Origin: Clostridiales bacterium
Lineage (GTDB): Bacteria > Bacillota > Clostridia > Christensenellales > Aristaeellaceae
DNA length: 64,000 nt
NCBI GenBank assembly: GCA_015056315.1
Contig: SVGN01000002.1
Span: 106,292-170,291 of the forward strand
Direction: 5' to 3'
Positions 7,981 through 17,340 of this stretch are shown here, one piece after another; the stretch's first letter is position 1; each line of letters opens with the position of its first letter. The notes beneath the pieces are model-generated. The model made no database searches and was not told where the DNA came from. It saw nothing but the letters and a program-made list of their open reading frames with translations. The translations under genes were made by a program, and so were the position numbers.

Positions 7981-9108
7981 TCATTTAAGTATACTGATTA
8001 GGTTCTCTCCAATTGCAATAGCATCTTCCTCAGTGTTATCCTTTCCAAATGAGATTCTGATTGTCCCTTTAGCAAAGCTTTCATCAAGCCCAATAGCTTC
8101 AAGTACGTGAGAAGTCTTAGTTGATTTACTGTCGCAGGCAGCACCAGTTGAAATACAGATTCCCATCAGGTCCAATCTGTGAAGCAGTGCTTCACCGTCA
8201 GCATCCTTAAACGATAGGCTCAGATGACCAGGCAAGTGATTTGTGCTTCCATTCCTCAGGAAGGATATGGATTCAGTCTTTAGTTTCCCAATTAAAATGG
8301 CTTCCAGTGCCTCCATCTTTCTTTGGGTAACATCAATGCTGGAGCAGTTTTTCTGAAGCGCAGTAGCCATGCCAACGATAGCAGCAACGTTTTCAGTTCC
8401 TGCACGCATGCCCGCTTCCTGCGCTCCGCCGTTAAGGAACGGGTTTAGTGGTGTTCCATGCTTGACATACAGAAACCCAATTCCTTTAGGTCCGTTGAAT
8501 TTGTGCGCAGATGCAGACAGCATGTCGATGCCAAGTTCTTTAACATCAATGGCGCAATGTCCGATGGCTTGGACGGCATCAGTATGGAACAGTGCGCCTG
8601 TCTCATGAGCAACACTGCAAAGTGCCTGAATCGGTTGGATACTGCCAATTTCATTGTTAGCATACATCACAGAAACCAGTTTGGTATTATCCGTAATGTA
8701 TCGTCTCAATGTTTCTGGTGTAAGGACACCTTCGCTGTTGACTCGCATATAAACAACAGGGAAACCCAGCATCTCTACTGCTTCACAAGCCCGCAATACT
8801 GCATGGTGCTCCATCTGCGTTGTCAAAGTGGCGCGTAAATCGCCATAAACGAAAGCAGTGCCTTTGATAGCCCAATTGTCGCTTTCTGTTCCGCCTGAAG
8901 TAAAGACAATCTCTTCAGGTTCAGCATTGATGCATTTTGCAATGGTTTGCCGCGCTGCCTTAATCGCCGCTTTTGCAGACCTTGAAAAAGAGTATGGTTG
9001 CGAAGGATTGGCATAATCCTCCAGCAAAAAGGGCTTCATGGCTTCAAATGCTTCAGCATCCAGTTTGGTGGTGGCTGCATTATCAGCATAGATCATGCGC
9101 TTCTTCAT
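7981..9108 (-). CDS. Cysteine desulfurase (DndA/IscS/NifS type) of the BREX unit
   Basis: 375 aa PLP enzyme that takes sulfur from cysteine and carries it as a persulfide. Present are 'YADNAATT', the 'GGTESDN' turn, 'EHHAVL', the PLP lysine in 'SASAHKFNGPKG', 'RAGTEN' and the mobile-loop cysteine in 'GAACDSKSTKTSHVL'. I chose ATG 9108, which overlaps the previous stop as ATGA; the track's start at 9123 adds five residues. In Dnd and Ssp systems the same enzyme class supplies sulfur for DNA phosphorothioation. Its place in the brx unit suggests it feeds BrxP. Confidence 0.92.
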   Translation of the reverse strand: MKKRMIYADNAATTKLDAEAFEAMKPFLLEDYANPSQPYSFSRSAKAAIKAARQTIAKCINAEPEEIVFTSGGTESDNWAIKGTAFVYGDLRATLTTQMEHHAVLRACEAVEMLGFPVVYMRVNSEGVLTPETLRRYITDNTKLVSVMYANNEIGSIQPIQALCSVAHETGALFHTDAVQAIGHCAIDVKELGIDMLSASAHKFNGPKGIGFLYVKHGTPLNPFLNGGAQEAGMRAGTENVAAIVGMATALQKNCSSIDVTQRKMEALEAILIGKLKTESISFLRNGSTNHLPGHLSLSFKDADGEALLHRLDLMGICISTGAACDSKSTKTSHVLEAIGLDESFAKGTIRISFGKDNTEEDAIAIGENLISILK

Positions 9109-9305
9109 TTGAACAAAGTGCACCCCGCTTCTTTGAACTCTTCGATTTTGATTTCAAGATCAGATACTTCGCAGCATAGTGTATCCGCAAGGCATTCGAT
9201 GCATTGAAACTCTATTGCTTTTGCATCCAGCAGTTTTTTGTGGAGCGCGATCCAATCCTTCTCCAGTGGCTTGCCACAGATGACGCATTTACTTGCCGCC
9301 TTCAC
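9105..9305 (-). CDS. Small protein with two CxxC pairs (zinc-ribbon-like)
   Basis: 66 aa. 'CVICGK' near the N-terminus and 'CIECL' in the middle can form a four-cysteine metal site; the C-terminal third has further cysteines ('LCCEV', 'GCTLF'). The start overlaps the brxL stop by 17 bases and its stop overlaps the desulfurase start, so the three genes are translationally coupled. I do not recognise the family. A metal-binding or sulfur-relay partner for the desulfurase is possible but inferred only from position. Confidence 0.75.
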   Translation of the reverse strand: MKAASKCVICGKPLEKDWIALHKKLLDAKAIEFQCIECLADTLCCEVSDLEIKIEEFKEAGCTLFK

Positions 9306-10794
9306 GATACTGCTCCTTTATAGTGATATCAGGAATGGTCATCCCTCTGAATTCACCAGGGTCCATAATGCCAAGCTGTGTTTTAATCACTCGCCGCATT
9401 TCCTTGGCGGGTTCCAGACAATAGGTTTCAAATTCATCGATATTCACGTTGCTGACATCAGTGGCGTCAGGGAAGAGTAATTTCAGATACCCTGTGCAGA
9501 TACGTTTGATTGCCTCTGTATCTCTTGTTGCAGAATTCTTAGGAAGCTGTAAAAGTTGATCCACGACCGCCCTGTATGCAAGCTCTCCACGCAGCATGTG
9601 AATAATCTCGCCGAAGTATTCTGTGTTCAGCGCCCAGCCGTTTGCCTTCAAGCTTTCTTTCATCTTGGGAATATCCCATCCTTTTATGAACCCATGGAAG
9701 CGATCAAGCAATGCTGACTCATGGAAAATATCAGGCAAGTCCATAAACATGTCCTGCGTAACGTTCATCAGGTCAGAATCGATATTGCCAAGCAGCATCA
9801 GCCCTGCGTCACCTATACCACGATAATCTCCAACCCTGTATTCGCCGCTTTCTAGATAACCCTTTAGTGCGCCCTGCATTTCCATCGCATCAGTGAACTT
9901 GATGCTTTGGATTTCGTCAAGCGCAACATAATCATAGCGAGAAACAAGTCCCTGTGTTCTCTTGCTGATATCAAAGAACATTTTAGCTCTGGAGATACTG
10001 CCTCCACTAACAAGCCAGCCATATTTGCTGATTTGTGCGTATACATAGGATTTACCTGTTTCCTTTGGCGCAAGTTCGATTAGATTGACGCGCTTTTCAA
10101 CAAATGGAAGCAGGCGGCTGAGCATCGTCATTTTTTGTTTGGTGCTAACATAACCAGCGGGATTATAGTCAATAGCACTCAGCAGAACATTGATCCATTC
10201 ATCAATGGTGAAGTATTTCCTTGCGCTGATATAGTAGTCCAGATCAATAGTATAGGGACAGAACGGTGAGAAGTCGGTCAGCTTAAAGATATAGTCCTTT
10301 CCGTTGTCATCCAATTCGCAGACAAGTTCAACAATTCCCCAAACTTCTGTAGGAGAAAGCAGATAATCTTTATTGGCTTCGATAACATCCCAATCGACAA
10401 CAGCTTCGCCCTTCTTTTTCGGTACTTCAAAATCTGGTAAAGAGAATAAAGCCCTGCGTGTTTTCATATCAAAATCAATCTTAATCTTCGCCAGAAAACG
10501 CGCAGACTCATTATGCCTGAGAAGGTCAAACAGGTATTCGTTCCACTGCTCTTTGTTAGGTATGACTCTTTTCACGTAGTCTGAAACCTGCTGCTTGTCA
10601 ATCTGTCCTTTTTCGTCAGAAAAGCGCATGACAAGCCAGTCGCGCATGAACGCAGGGAGGCTGAGCGCAGAGAAAAATTTGGAGTTGGCTGAAGACTTAT
10701 AGACCAGCATGTCAGAATAGTATTTCTTCAGCTTCGCCTCATAACTTTGTTCGGTCCGATCCATTCCAAGAGTTGTATACTCATGCTTTTCCAT
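9289..10794 (-). CDS. brxL: BREX protein BrxL, short form without a visible Lon protease domain
   Basis: 501 aa. The AAA-like core has a Walker A 'APKETGKS' (residues ~242-249), 'YGWLVSGGSISRAKMF', Walker B 'YDYVALDEIQ' and 'MQGALKGYLESGEY' with 'LLGNI', as in the short BrxL group seen in several BREX types. The first Walker A glycine is alanine and the usual fourth residue glycine is glutamate. BrxL forms DNA-binding ring assemblies needed for phage defence. The start follows GGAG right after the pglZ stop, 12 bases away. Confidence 0.88.
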   Translation of the reverse strand: MEKHEYTTLGMDRTEQSYEAKLKKYYSDMLVYKSSANSKFFSALSLPAFMRDWLVMRFSDEKGQIDKQQVSDYVKRVIPNKEQWNEYLFDLLRHNESARFLAKIKIDFDMKTRRALFSLPDFEVPKKKGEAVVDWDVIEANKDYLLSPTEVWGIVELVCELDDNGKDYIFKLTDFSPFCPYTIDLDYYISARKYFTIDEWINVLLSAIDYNPAGYVSTKQKMTMLSRLLPFVEKRVNLIELAPKETGKSYVYAQISKYGWLVSGGSISRAKMFFDISKRTQGLVSRYDYVALDEIQSIKFTDAMEMQGALKGYLESGEYRVGDYRGIGDAGLMLLGNIDSDLMNVTQDMFMDLPDIFHESALLDRFHGFIKGWDIPKMKESLKANGWALNTEYFGEIIHMLRGELAYRAVVDQLLQLPKNSATRDTEAIKRICTGYLKLLFPDATDVSNVNIDEFETYCLEPAKEMRRVIKTQLGIMDPGEFRGMTIPDITIKEQYREGGK

Positions 10795-10806
10795 TTGCCA
10801 TTCTCC

Positions 10807-13128
10807 TTAAATATCGAAGTCCTTATTCTTCTTAATGCCCTGAACGATCTTTACCGTCAGCTTTCCAAGAATCACACTGTCAATCACTTGGGCAGTAATA
10901 GAATCTTCTTTTCCATCCACCTGATACTCAAAGGTGTATTCCTTGTCTTTCAGTACGCAGGGGATCTTCTTGCCCTTAATCTGGACAGAGGCATTGGGAC
11001 GCGGCTTACCGCTCACTTTGAAGCGGACTGTAATCAATCCAGTGCCTACCTGTGGTTTGACTTCTTCAGTCAGAAGGTCAATCGTGACCTTCTCTGTTTT
11101 TACAGTGTTTTGAGCGTTTTCAATGACGGCAACAGGTACAAGCCATTCCTCCAGCGAAGCGCCGCCATGGATTTCATCGATAGGTGCGCCAGTTTGTGCG
11201 AAGCGAGAATAATCTGCAAAGATCAGCTTGCCTTCATAATTGATAGCCGTTTCGTATTCAGCACCATCAGGCTTTTGATCGCAGAATCGCCCATATTTGT
11301 AAACAGTTGTGTCTTCAGGTTTAGGCAGCATGTTATCGTATTTTGTATTCCTGATTCGTACAGCCAAGCGGCTTGTTCCATGGTCTGCGGCAATGATGAT
11401 TCTGGAAATTGAACCACCGATGGCACTCAGCGCCCTATCCTTAACGGTTTTCAGGATTTCAAGCTCCTTGATGATGTTTTCGGGATAAACACAATTGGCA
11501 TGTTTATGTTCATCCAACTCTCTCATCGGGGGTTCGACCGTCTGCCTGTTATTCATATAATCTTTGTTGATTTCAGTGACAGATGGAAGGTTGCAGAAAC
11601 CTGCTTTGATGGTAAAACGATACTTTGCTTGATCGATATCAGAGAAAATATAGGCAAGATAATCTGCGTACTCAATGCCCATCCCATCGACAAACAAAAT
11701 CACGGTGTGGTCATCGTACATTTCTGTTACAAGCTGATTCCTTGGCGTAAGCATAAAGACGCTTTCGCCTTTCTGCTGTGCGATTTCTCGAACTTTATTT
11801 ACAAACGTACCTGTTATGCTGTCTGTAGCCTTAAGCCATTTATACTCTTCAAAATAGTCGAAGTGAAACTGTGTCAGATTGGCGCTATTGATAGATACGT
11901 CATTATCCAGATAGTAAGCCAGTTCAGGGTATACTGTCTTTAGAGCAACGATAAATGGTATTCTATCATCAAAAGGAACCCCTTTGATAATATCGAATAC
12001 CTTTTTGCGTTCAATATCTGTCAGGTTAGTCAAACAGGCAATAGCATTGATAGGCTCAATAGCCTGAATCATTTTCCAGAATGCCACAGGGGGTGTGAGC
12101 TTCATGCTTCTCAAAGCTGTTTTCCGTTCTTTATACTTCTGAACGTAATCTGTTGTTCCAACGTATTTGGCGATACCTGTATAGATTTCTGTGACAAAAT
12201 CATCTTCAGATTTGCAGGATGCTGCGCATTCATACAGATAGCCTTTTTTGTTTCGCGCCTTCGTCCACAACCAAAGAATCCATTTTTTGAATGGGGTCAG
12301 AATGCTCCACTGTTCAAACAACTCAAGAGAGTAGCGATTCGTTGTCATGCACAGGCTGCATGCTTCATCAAAGCTTCCTGCTTCAGAAGCTTTTTCAGCA
12401 AGTGAATACCAGTGTTCTTGAGTCCCCATGTCTTCTTGCAAGACTGCTGGAAAGTCATGGATCTGGTCTTTGCACAGATCAAAGGGCGTGACGATCACTT
12501 TGACGTTATCAAAGAAATGGTTCCGTTCAAAGTGAATGGCATTCTGCGTATGTAGCACCAATGGCTTATCAGGATTCTGCTCCCAGTATTGTAGGTAGCG
12601 TTTGAAGCCGATAATTTCATTTCCGCTCACATGCACATTCAAACTGTTCTGGATGATGGTAAGCTGATAATCCTGCTCTTCCCCTGTCTGCAAATAGATA
12701 AAGCTATTTTTCTTACGCGGGTCTGTATTGGGAATGGTTTGCAGCACGCTGCTGATTCTATACATGGGAAAATAGATGTGCATTCTGTGCGCATCATTAT
12801 TCTGGTATTCCATGGATAGTAGATTTGATATAACAGATACGGCGGTTTCAGGATGCACGCGAAGATATTCAGACAATGGAAATACACACAATGTCTGATT
12901 AGCTTTTTTCAGTGTGGAACTAAGCCTCTTGAGATTCGGTGTTGTATCGTCTGTCTCGCAGAACTCGGACAGCAAAAGGCTCTTGTCACTTAAGGATACA
13001 AGGAACTTTTTAACCTCCACCCACATTTGCAGAGAATCCACATTGATAAAGCGAATGGGGTTCAGGTCTGCGCGGTCTCGATCTTCCTTAAGGTTTTTCT
13101 TTAGCTGCTCTACATCCTTGAAAACCAT
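10807..13128 (-). CDS. pglZ: BREX alkaline-phosphatase-superfamily protein PglZ
   Basis: 773 aa. The N-terminal ~450 residues are an all-purpose PglZ platform; the phosphatase-like core starts with the metal/nucleophile strand 'TVILFVDGMGIEYADYL' (D481) and continues to 'IIAADHGTSRL' (~577-588) and 'HGGASLEEWLVPVAV' (~660). A beta-rich C-terminal tail with 'VRFKVSGKPRPNASV' follows. PglZ is the one protein common to all BREX types. ATG 13128 has SD AGGAGG that overlaps the brxC stop. Confidence 0.93.
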   Translation of the reverse strand: MVFKDVEQLKKNLKEDRDRADLNPIRFINVDSLQMWVEVKKFLVSLSDKSLLLSEFCETDDTTPNLKRLSSTLKKANQTLCVFPLSEYLRVHPETAVSVISNLLSMEYQNNDAHRMHIYFPMYRISSVLQTIPNTDPRKKNSFIYLQTGEEQDYQLTIIQNSLNVHVSGNEIIGFKRYLQYWEQNPDKPLVLHTQNAIHFERNHFFDNVKVIVTPFDLCKDQIHDFPAVLQEDMGTQEHWYSLAEKASEAGSFDEACSLCMTTNRYSLELFEQWSILTPFKKWILWLWTKARNKKGYLYECAASCKSEDDFVTEIYTGIAKYVGTTDYVQKYKERKTALRSMKLTPPVAFWKMIQAIEPINAIACLTNLTDIERKKVFDIIKGVPFDDRIPFIVALKTVYPELAYYLDNDVSINSANLTQFHFDYFEEYKWLKATDSITGTFVNKVREIAQQKGESVFMLTPRNQLVTEMYDDHTVILFVDGMGIEYADYLAYIFSDIDQAKYRFTIKAGFCNLPSVTEINKDYMNNRQTVEPPMRELDEHKHANCVYPENIIKELEILKTVKDRALSAIGGSISRIIIAADHGTSRLAVRIRNTKYDNMLPKPEDTTVYKYGRFCDQKPDGAEYETAINYEGKLIFADYSRFAQTGAPIDEIHGGASLEEWLVPVAVIENAQNTVKTEKVTIDLLTEEVKPQVGTGLITVRFKVSGKPRPNASVQIKGKKIPCVLKDKEYTFEYQVDGKEDSITAQVIDSVILGKLTVKIVQGIKKNKDFDI

Positions 13129-13142
13129 GAAGAATCCTCCTG

Positions 13143-16100
13143 TCAGCCCTTGAGAATTCGGATACCAAACAGCGGATCGTTTTCAATCAGTTCCTTCAGT
13201 TTGGCTTGTGCTTCTTCGGCGCTCATGCTGTTGATTTTCTTTTTCGCGTCAGCACGGTATTTCATAGCGTAACGTTCCTGCGCGAAAGTGATGATTGCCT
13301 GTCTGCACTGCTGCCTGCGTGCATACCAGTCATAAACCTTGATGCCAGCGACTGCGCGAACCCTGTCACGTAGGTCATCAACAGAGTCAATCACGTATGC
13401 GTAATCGCCGCAGAAGACATCAATGAAGGCTTTCTCACATGCCTTTGTATCGTTGAGGATTTTCAGTTTGTCGCTCTGAATGAATTCGATGGCGTCATCA
13501 ATGCTCTGCTCGTTGGGAAGGTATGAAGTACCATTCAGCGCATCGAAGACCCTTTGTGCGCGAATGCTGTCATCCGTAAACATGCAAAGGATCGGTATGC
13601 CATGCACAGTAGACCAGGCATTCGGAGTCTTGGAATCTGTCGCCTTTTCCCAAGCTTCGTGCATCTTGCGGGTTTTCTTGTTTTTGCGATACTTTTCAAG
13701 TTCGCGCTGCATGAGAATCAGGAATTCATCTGTGGTTTTAAACAACGTTTCGGAAGGCGTGTTGTTAAACAGATGCTCCATTTCATCATCCAGGATAGGT
13801 CCTGAGATGGCTTGCCGCAGCGCAGCAGAGAAGACTTCATACTGACTGTTGAAGAAAGCCAGGAATTCATCAGCCATATTCGCTATGAGCGAAGAAGCCT
13901 CCGCCTTGTTGATTGTGCTATTGTTCTTGATGCTCAAGAGCAGCGACATGATGCTCTTCAACTCAGGTCTTTGTTCCAGAATCCAGCTATTCGGAATCTT
14001 GATGCTGTTCAACTTTTCGACTAACGCCTTTCGCGCATCCTCGTATGTGCGCTGCTTGGTGGAAAGCAGACGATTGATATCAAAGATCAACTTCAAATCC
14101 GTGTACAGATTGTCGATCTGATGATTGGTATCTCCAAGCTGCCACAGGTAAGACGAGTCAGCCGAAAGCTTTTTATTCAGCATTTCCAGGTATTCTTTCG
14201 GCTCTATCTTGAGGTTGCTGGCGATCTGCGTCAGTTCGGGCTTGTACTGTGCAATGTAGTATTCCATGCCTGTACGCATGTTTTCAATCGTCAGGCATTC
14301 AGCAAAAGCGCCATCAATCCCTCTATACTGCATGTAAATGTCATAGATATCCTTGACAACGTTGACTCTTTCCCTGCCGATTTTGGATTCTGGTTTTACG
14401 AACTCACAGAGCAAATCTGCAAGCTGAATCATCGGCTCCCTGTATTCGTGCTCGTATAGTTCTTCTTCAATGTAGCTCTTGATAGACCACAATGGATAAT
14501 TATTGTTGGTCAGATAGATATTGATGTTCTTGGCAATGTCATCAATCGACAGCCTCTTATCCTTGGCGATTTTGAAGATTTCTCCCGTGATCTGGCAGAA
14601 TGCCGCCTGTTCAGGGGTCTGCTTCACAATAAACTGACCATTCGCCTTGGGAAGTCCCTTGATTACACCATAGATTAGTTCACTCAGATCAGTGTAATTC
14701 AAGCTGACTGTGTTGTTGTTGACGTCACGCTTGTAATAGGTGCTGTCAGCAAATTCCTGGAGCAGGAAGCCCATGAGGAATACAGAGCCAGTGTTTGCCA
14801 TCAAGCCAAACGGCGCTTTCTGAAGCACCTTCCAAACATCTGTGATGCTGACCGCAGTGGTATCATTAAATGCCTTGTCAATGACAGCGTTAATGGCAAG
14901 CTTCATCTGTGAAATTACGCAGTTAGGCTTGTTTTCATAATACTTGGGATCGCCCCAGGTTCCTTCCTGCTCAAAGCGGCTTGAGATATTGCGCAGATAG
15001 GCATAGTTGGCAGGAACCGTAATCTTGCCCATTGCCATTTGCGCAACGGTTTCCTTAAAGCCAGACTCGGCGAACAGCTTATCATTCTGGTTGATCGCCT
15101 CAAGTCCATAGGGATAGATACCAGCGTTGATTTCTTTCAGTTCTTTTCTGAGATTGCCTCCGCCTGTTCTCTGCGTTGATTTATCCTCGGCGGTATAAAT
15201 AGTCAGGGAAGTGGTGATCAGCTTACGCAGCCACTCGTTCAGGATGTCTGCAGAAATCTTCTTGGCAAGGTCGAACTGCGGCTTCTGGTTTGGCAGGCTG
15301 GAATAATACTTTTCCTTCGCTTTGCTGGAGATGAACTTATCAAAGAGCACATCTGTAAAAGGCGAAGCGGAGAAATCCACGATCACGCATTTATTGCCAA
15401 CAATGGAATAGATGGTTTTGACTGTGTCTTTGATCTTCTGCTGCTGCGTTTCATTCTGCGCATACAGGTAGAAGACGGGAATATGGTTGGGCGTCTGGTC
15501 CGCGTTTTGTGCTTCGTTCTTCGCGTTGACAGGAGAAACAGGATAAATCTTCATGCGCATTTTCAAGAAATCAGTAGGCAGGAACTGCTCTGTTACCTTG
15601 TATGCACCTTCAGAAATCATCTTTTCAAAGGTGATAGTCTTCTTGGTATCTTCCAGGCATTGCCGCATGCGCTCTTCATCAATAGCGGCAGAGGTCATGA
15701 CATACAGGGTTTCTCTGTTGGCTTCCACCTTGCCCATGATACCCTTGCTGTCAAAGTAATTCAGCGCATCCTCCACGCTGGATTCGATGGGCGTGCCAGC
15801 AAAGCAAGCCTTGATGTTTACCAGTGTAGGACGCATGAGGGAAGTAGCGCCGCTGCGGCTGTCGGCGCTGTTCTTTGCCTGTAGTGCCGCCAGCAGCAGG
15901 GTCACTTTCAACACCCTGCGCTGATTGTCGTTCTGACACATGCTGGCAAAATTGTTGTAATGGCTGATGGTGGTCGTGAAGGCGCTGTCCAGGTCAACGT
16001 TATTGGCATTGAAGAAATAGTCCCACAGGTAATCAGCCGTCAGGTAATTCCACTTGCCGTATTCAAAGGATACGTGCTGGATGAACCATTTAAAATTGGG

Positions 16101-17327
16101 GTGCTTATCATCAGAAACATCTTCACTCAGGAATTTGAAGATGGTTCTCTCGTTGCTGCTGATATCCTTGGCAATGATTCGCAGCAGATAAGCAGCGTAG
16201 GGATGCATAGGCAAGAGCTTGCGGAAATCGTCATCAGCGATGGTAATATCCTTGGCGCGAATGACGCTGACTGCACCCTTGCTTACACCATCCCAAAGTT
16301 CCTCACACCTGTGGTCCCATTCGCTCTTCAGGTCAGGATCATGGTGCAGGGCATAGCCAAGCAGCTTGAAGGCAGTACGCTCCTCCAAACCGATTTGGCT
16401 CATCTTAAAGCGTGCCTCCAGCACTCTTCTCGAATCAGGGTCTTTAATGACCTGCGTCAAACTGGAATGGGTGATCAGGAAGAAGTAGAAACTGATTCTG
16501 GAATCAGCCATAGCGATTTCCTGAAGACCAGTGATGTTGTTCTGATTGTTCTTGAAATACTCAGTGAATTCATCCCAGATGAAGAGCATGGCATAAAGCT
16601 GATTGCCTTTACGCACATCCTCCAGCCAGTTGATCACTTCTTCAGGAGACATGGACCAGTTATAGCCTTCTTTATCGGCAACGTCGATGATGGTATCCAG
16701 CAAGTCCAGCTTGTCATCCAAATCCAGTTCTTCCAAATCACGAATCACGCTCTGCGCAGTGGCGTATTCGGTAAACTTAGCACGATATTTCTGGAATGCG
16801 CCAGCAAAGTTGAAAGCGGAATTGGGGTCCTTCAACGTGGTCAGCACCTTATCCAGCATGCTCGCGCTGCCAGTGTAAGTAAGACCAGCAGCCTGCAAGC
16901 TATCCTTTACGGATTCCACGATGGCGCTGAACAGTTTATTCTGAGAATTCAAGCCAGCAGACGCACTGCGCTGAATCACAAGGATTTGACCCTTTGCGCG
17001 AATGCCTTTAACACGCGCAAACAAATCCATCATCTTGTTTTCAACAAAGTAAGGCTCAACATTGGCAAGGTCATCCTCAAGAATGTGTTTGATGACGAAT
17101 GATGCATACGTTTTACCAGTACCATAAGCGCCGTTCATCCACAGCGAATGGTCTTTGGACTCACTGCTCTTTTCCAGTGTGTCTACTGTTTCCTTCAAAA
17201 TCTGCTTGAAGCTTTCATGCGGATAGAAGGATTGCCACTTGTTGGGATAGATGCGGTCACTGTTTTTGCTGAAAACAGGGATGAAGTTCGGATCGACTTT
17301 GATATAGTCACAATACAGTCTGCTCAT
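13143..17327 (-). CDS. brxC: BREX P-loop ATPase BrxC
   Basis: 1394 aa, the largest gene of the island. Walker A 'GAYGTGKT' at residues ~66-73 and Walker B 'AMLFIWDEF' at ~246-254 are intact, followed by 'FFLITHSSL' as sensor-like strand. The rest is long helical sequence, as in BrxC/PglY proteins. BrxC is essential in BREX and is thought to be the motor or assembly ATPase. It starts 13 bases after brxP, with SD GGGAGGAG. Confidence 0.93.
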   Translation of the reverse strand: MSRLYCDYIKVDPNFIPVFSKNSDRIYPNKWQSFYPHESFKQILKETVDTLEKSSESKDHSLWMNGAYGTGKTYASFVIKHILEDDLANVEPYFVENKMMDLFARVKGIRAKGQILVIQRSASAGLNSQNKLFSAIVESVKDSLQAAGLTYTGSASMLDKVLTTLKDPNSAFNFAGAFQKYRAKFTEYATAQSVIRDLEELDLDDKLDLLDTIIDVADKEGYNWSMSPEEVINWLEDVRKGNQLYAMLFIWDEFTEYFKNNQNNITGLQEIAMADSRISFYFFLITHSSLTQVIKDPDSRRVLEARFKMSQIGLEERTAFKLLGYALHHDPDLKSEWDHRCEELWDGVSKGAVSVIRAKDITIADDDFRKLLPMHPYAAYLLRIIAKDISSNERTIFKFLSEDVSDDKHPNFKWFIQHVSFEYGKWNYLTADYLWDYFFNANNVDLDSAFTTTISHYNNFASMCQNDNQRRVLKVTLLLAALQAKNSADSRSGATSLMRPTLVNIKACFAGTPIESSVEDALNYFDSKGIMGKVEANRETLYVMTSAAIDEERMRQCLEDTKKTITFEKMISEGAYKVTEQFLPTDFLKMRMKIYPVSPVNAKNEAQNADQTPNHIPVFYLYAQNETQQQKIKDTVKTIYSIVGNKCVIVDFSASPFTDVLFDKFISSKAKEKYYSSLPNQKPQFDLAKKISADILNEWLRKLITTSLTIYTAEDKSTQRTGGGNLRKELKEINAGIYPYGLEAINQNDKLFAESGFKETVAQMAMGKITVPANYAYLRNISSRFEQEGTWGDPKYYENKPNCVISQMKLAINAVIDKAFNDTTAVSITDVWKVLQKAPFGLMANTGSVFLMGFLLQEFADSTYYKRDVNNNTVSLNYTDLSELIYGVIKGLPKANGQFIVKQTPEQAAFCQITGEIFKIAKDKRLSIDDIAKNINIYLTNNNYPLWSIKSYIEEELYEHEYREPMIQLADLLCEFVKPESKIGRERVNVVKDIYDIYMQYRGIDGAFAECLTIENMRTGMEYYIAQYKPELTQIASNLKIEPKEYLEMLNKKLSADSSYLWQLGDTNHQIDNLYTDLKLIFDINRLLSTKQRTYEDARKALVEKLNSIKIPNSWILEQRPELKSIMSLLLSIKNNSTINKAEASSLIANMADEFLAFFNSQYEVFSAALRQAISGPILDDEMEHLFNNTPSETLFKTTDEFLILMQRELEKYRKNKKTRKMHEAWEKATDSKTPNAWSTVHGIPILCMFTDDSIRAQRVFDALNGTSYLPNEQSIDDAIEFIQSDKLKILNDTKACEKAFIDVFCGDYAYVIDSVDDLRDRVRAVAGIKVYDWYARRQQCRQAIITFAQERYAMKYRADAKKKINSMSAEEAQAKLKELIENDPLFGIRILKG

Positions 17328-17340
17328 GGTTGCTCCTCCC

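Noticed and set aside
7981-9108. Housekeeping iscS/nifS of an Fe-S assembly operon
   Set aside because: No iscU, mnmA or thiI beside it; it is embedded in the BREX unit with overlapping start and stop. A dual role cannot be excluded.
15960-17102. 380-aa plus-strand ORF opposite brxC
   Set aside because: brxC is a clear long ORF with Walker motifs; the opposite frame shows no family.
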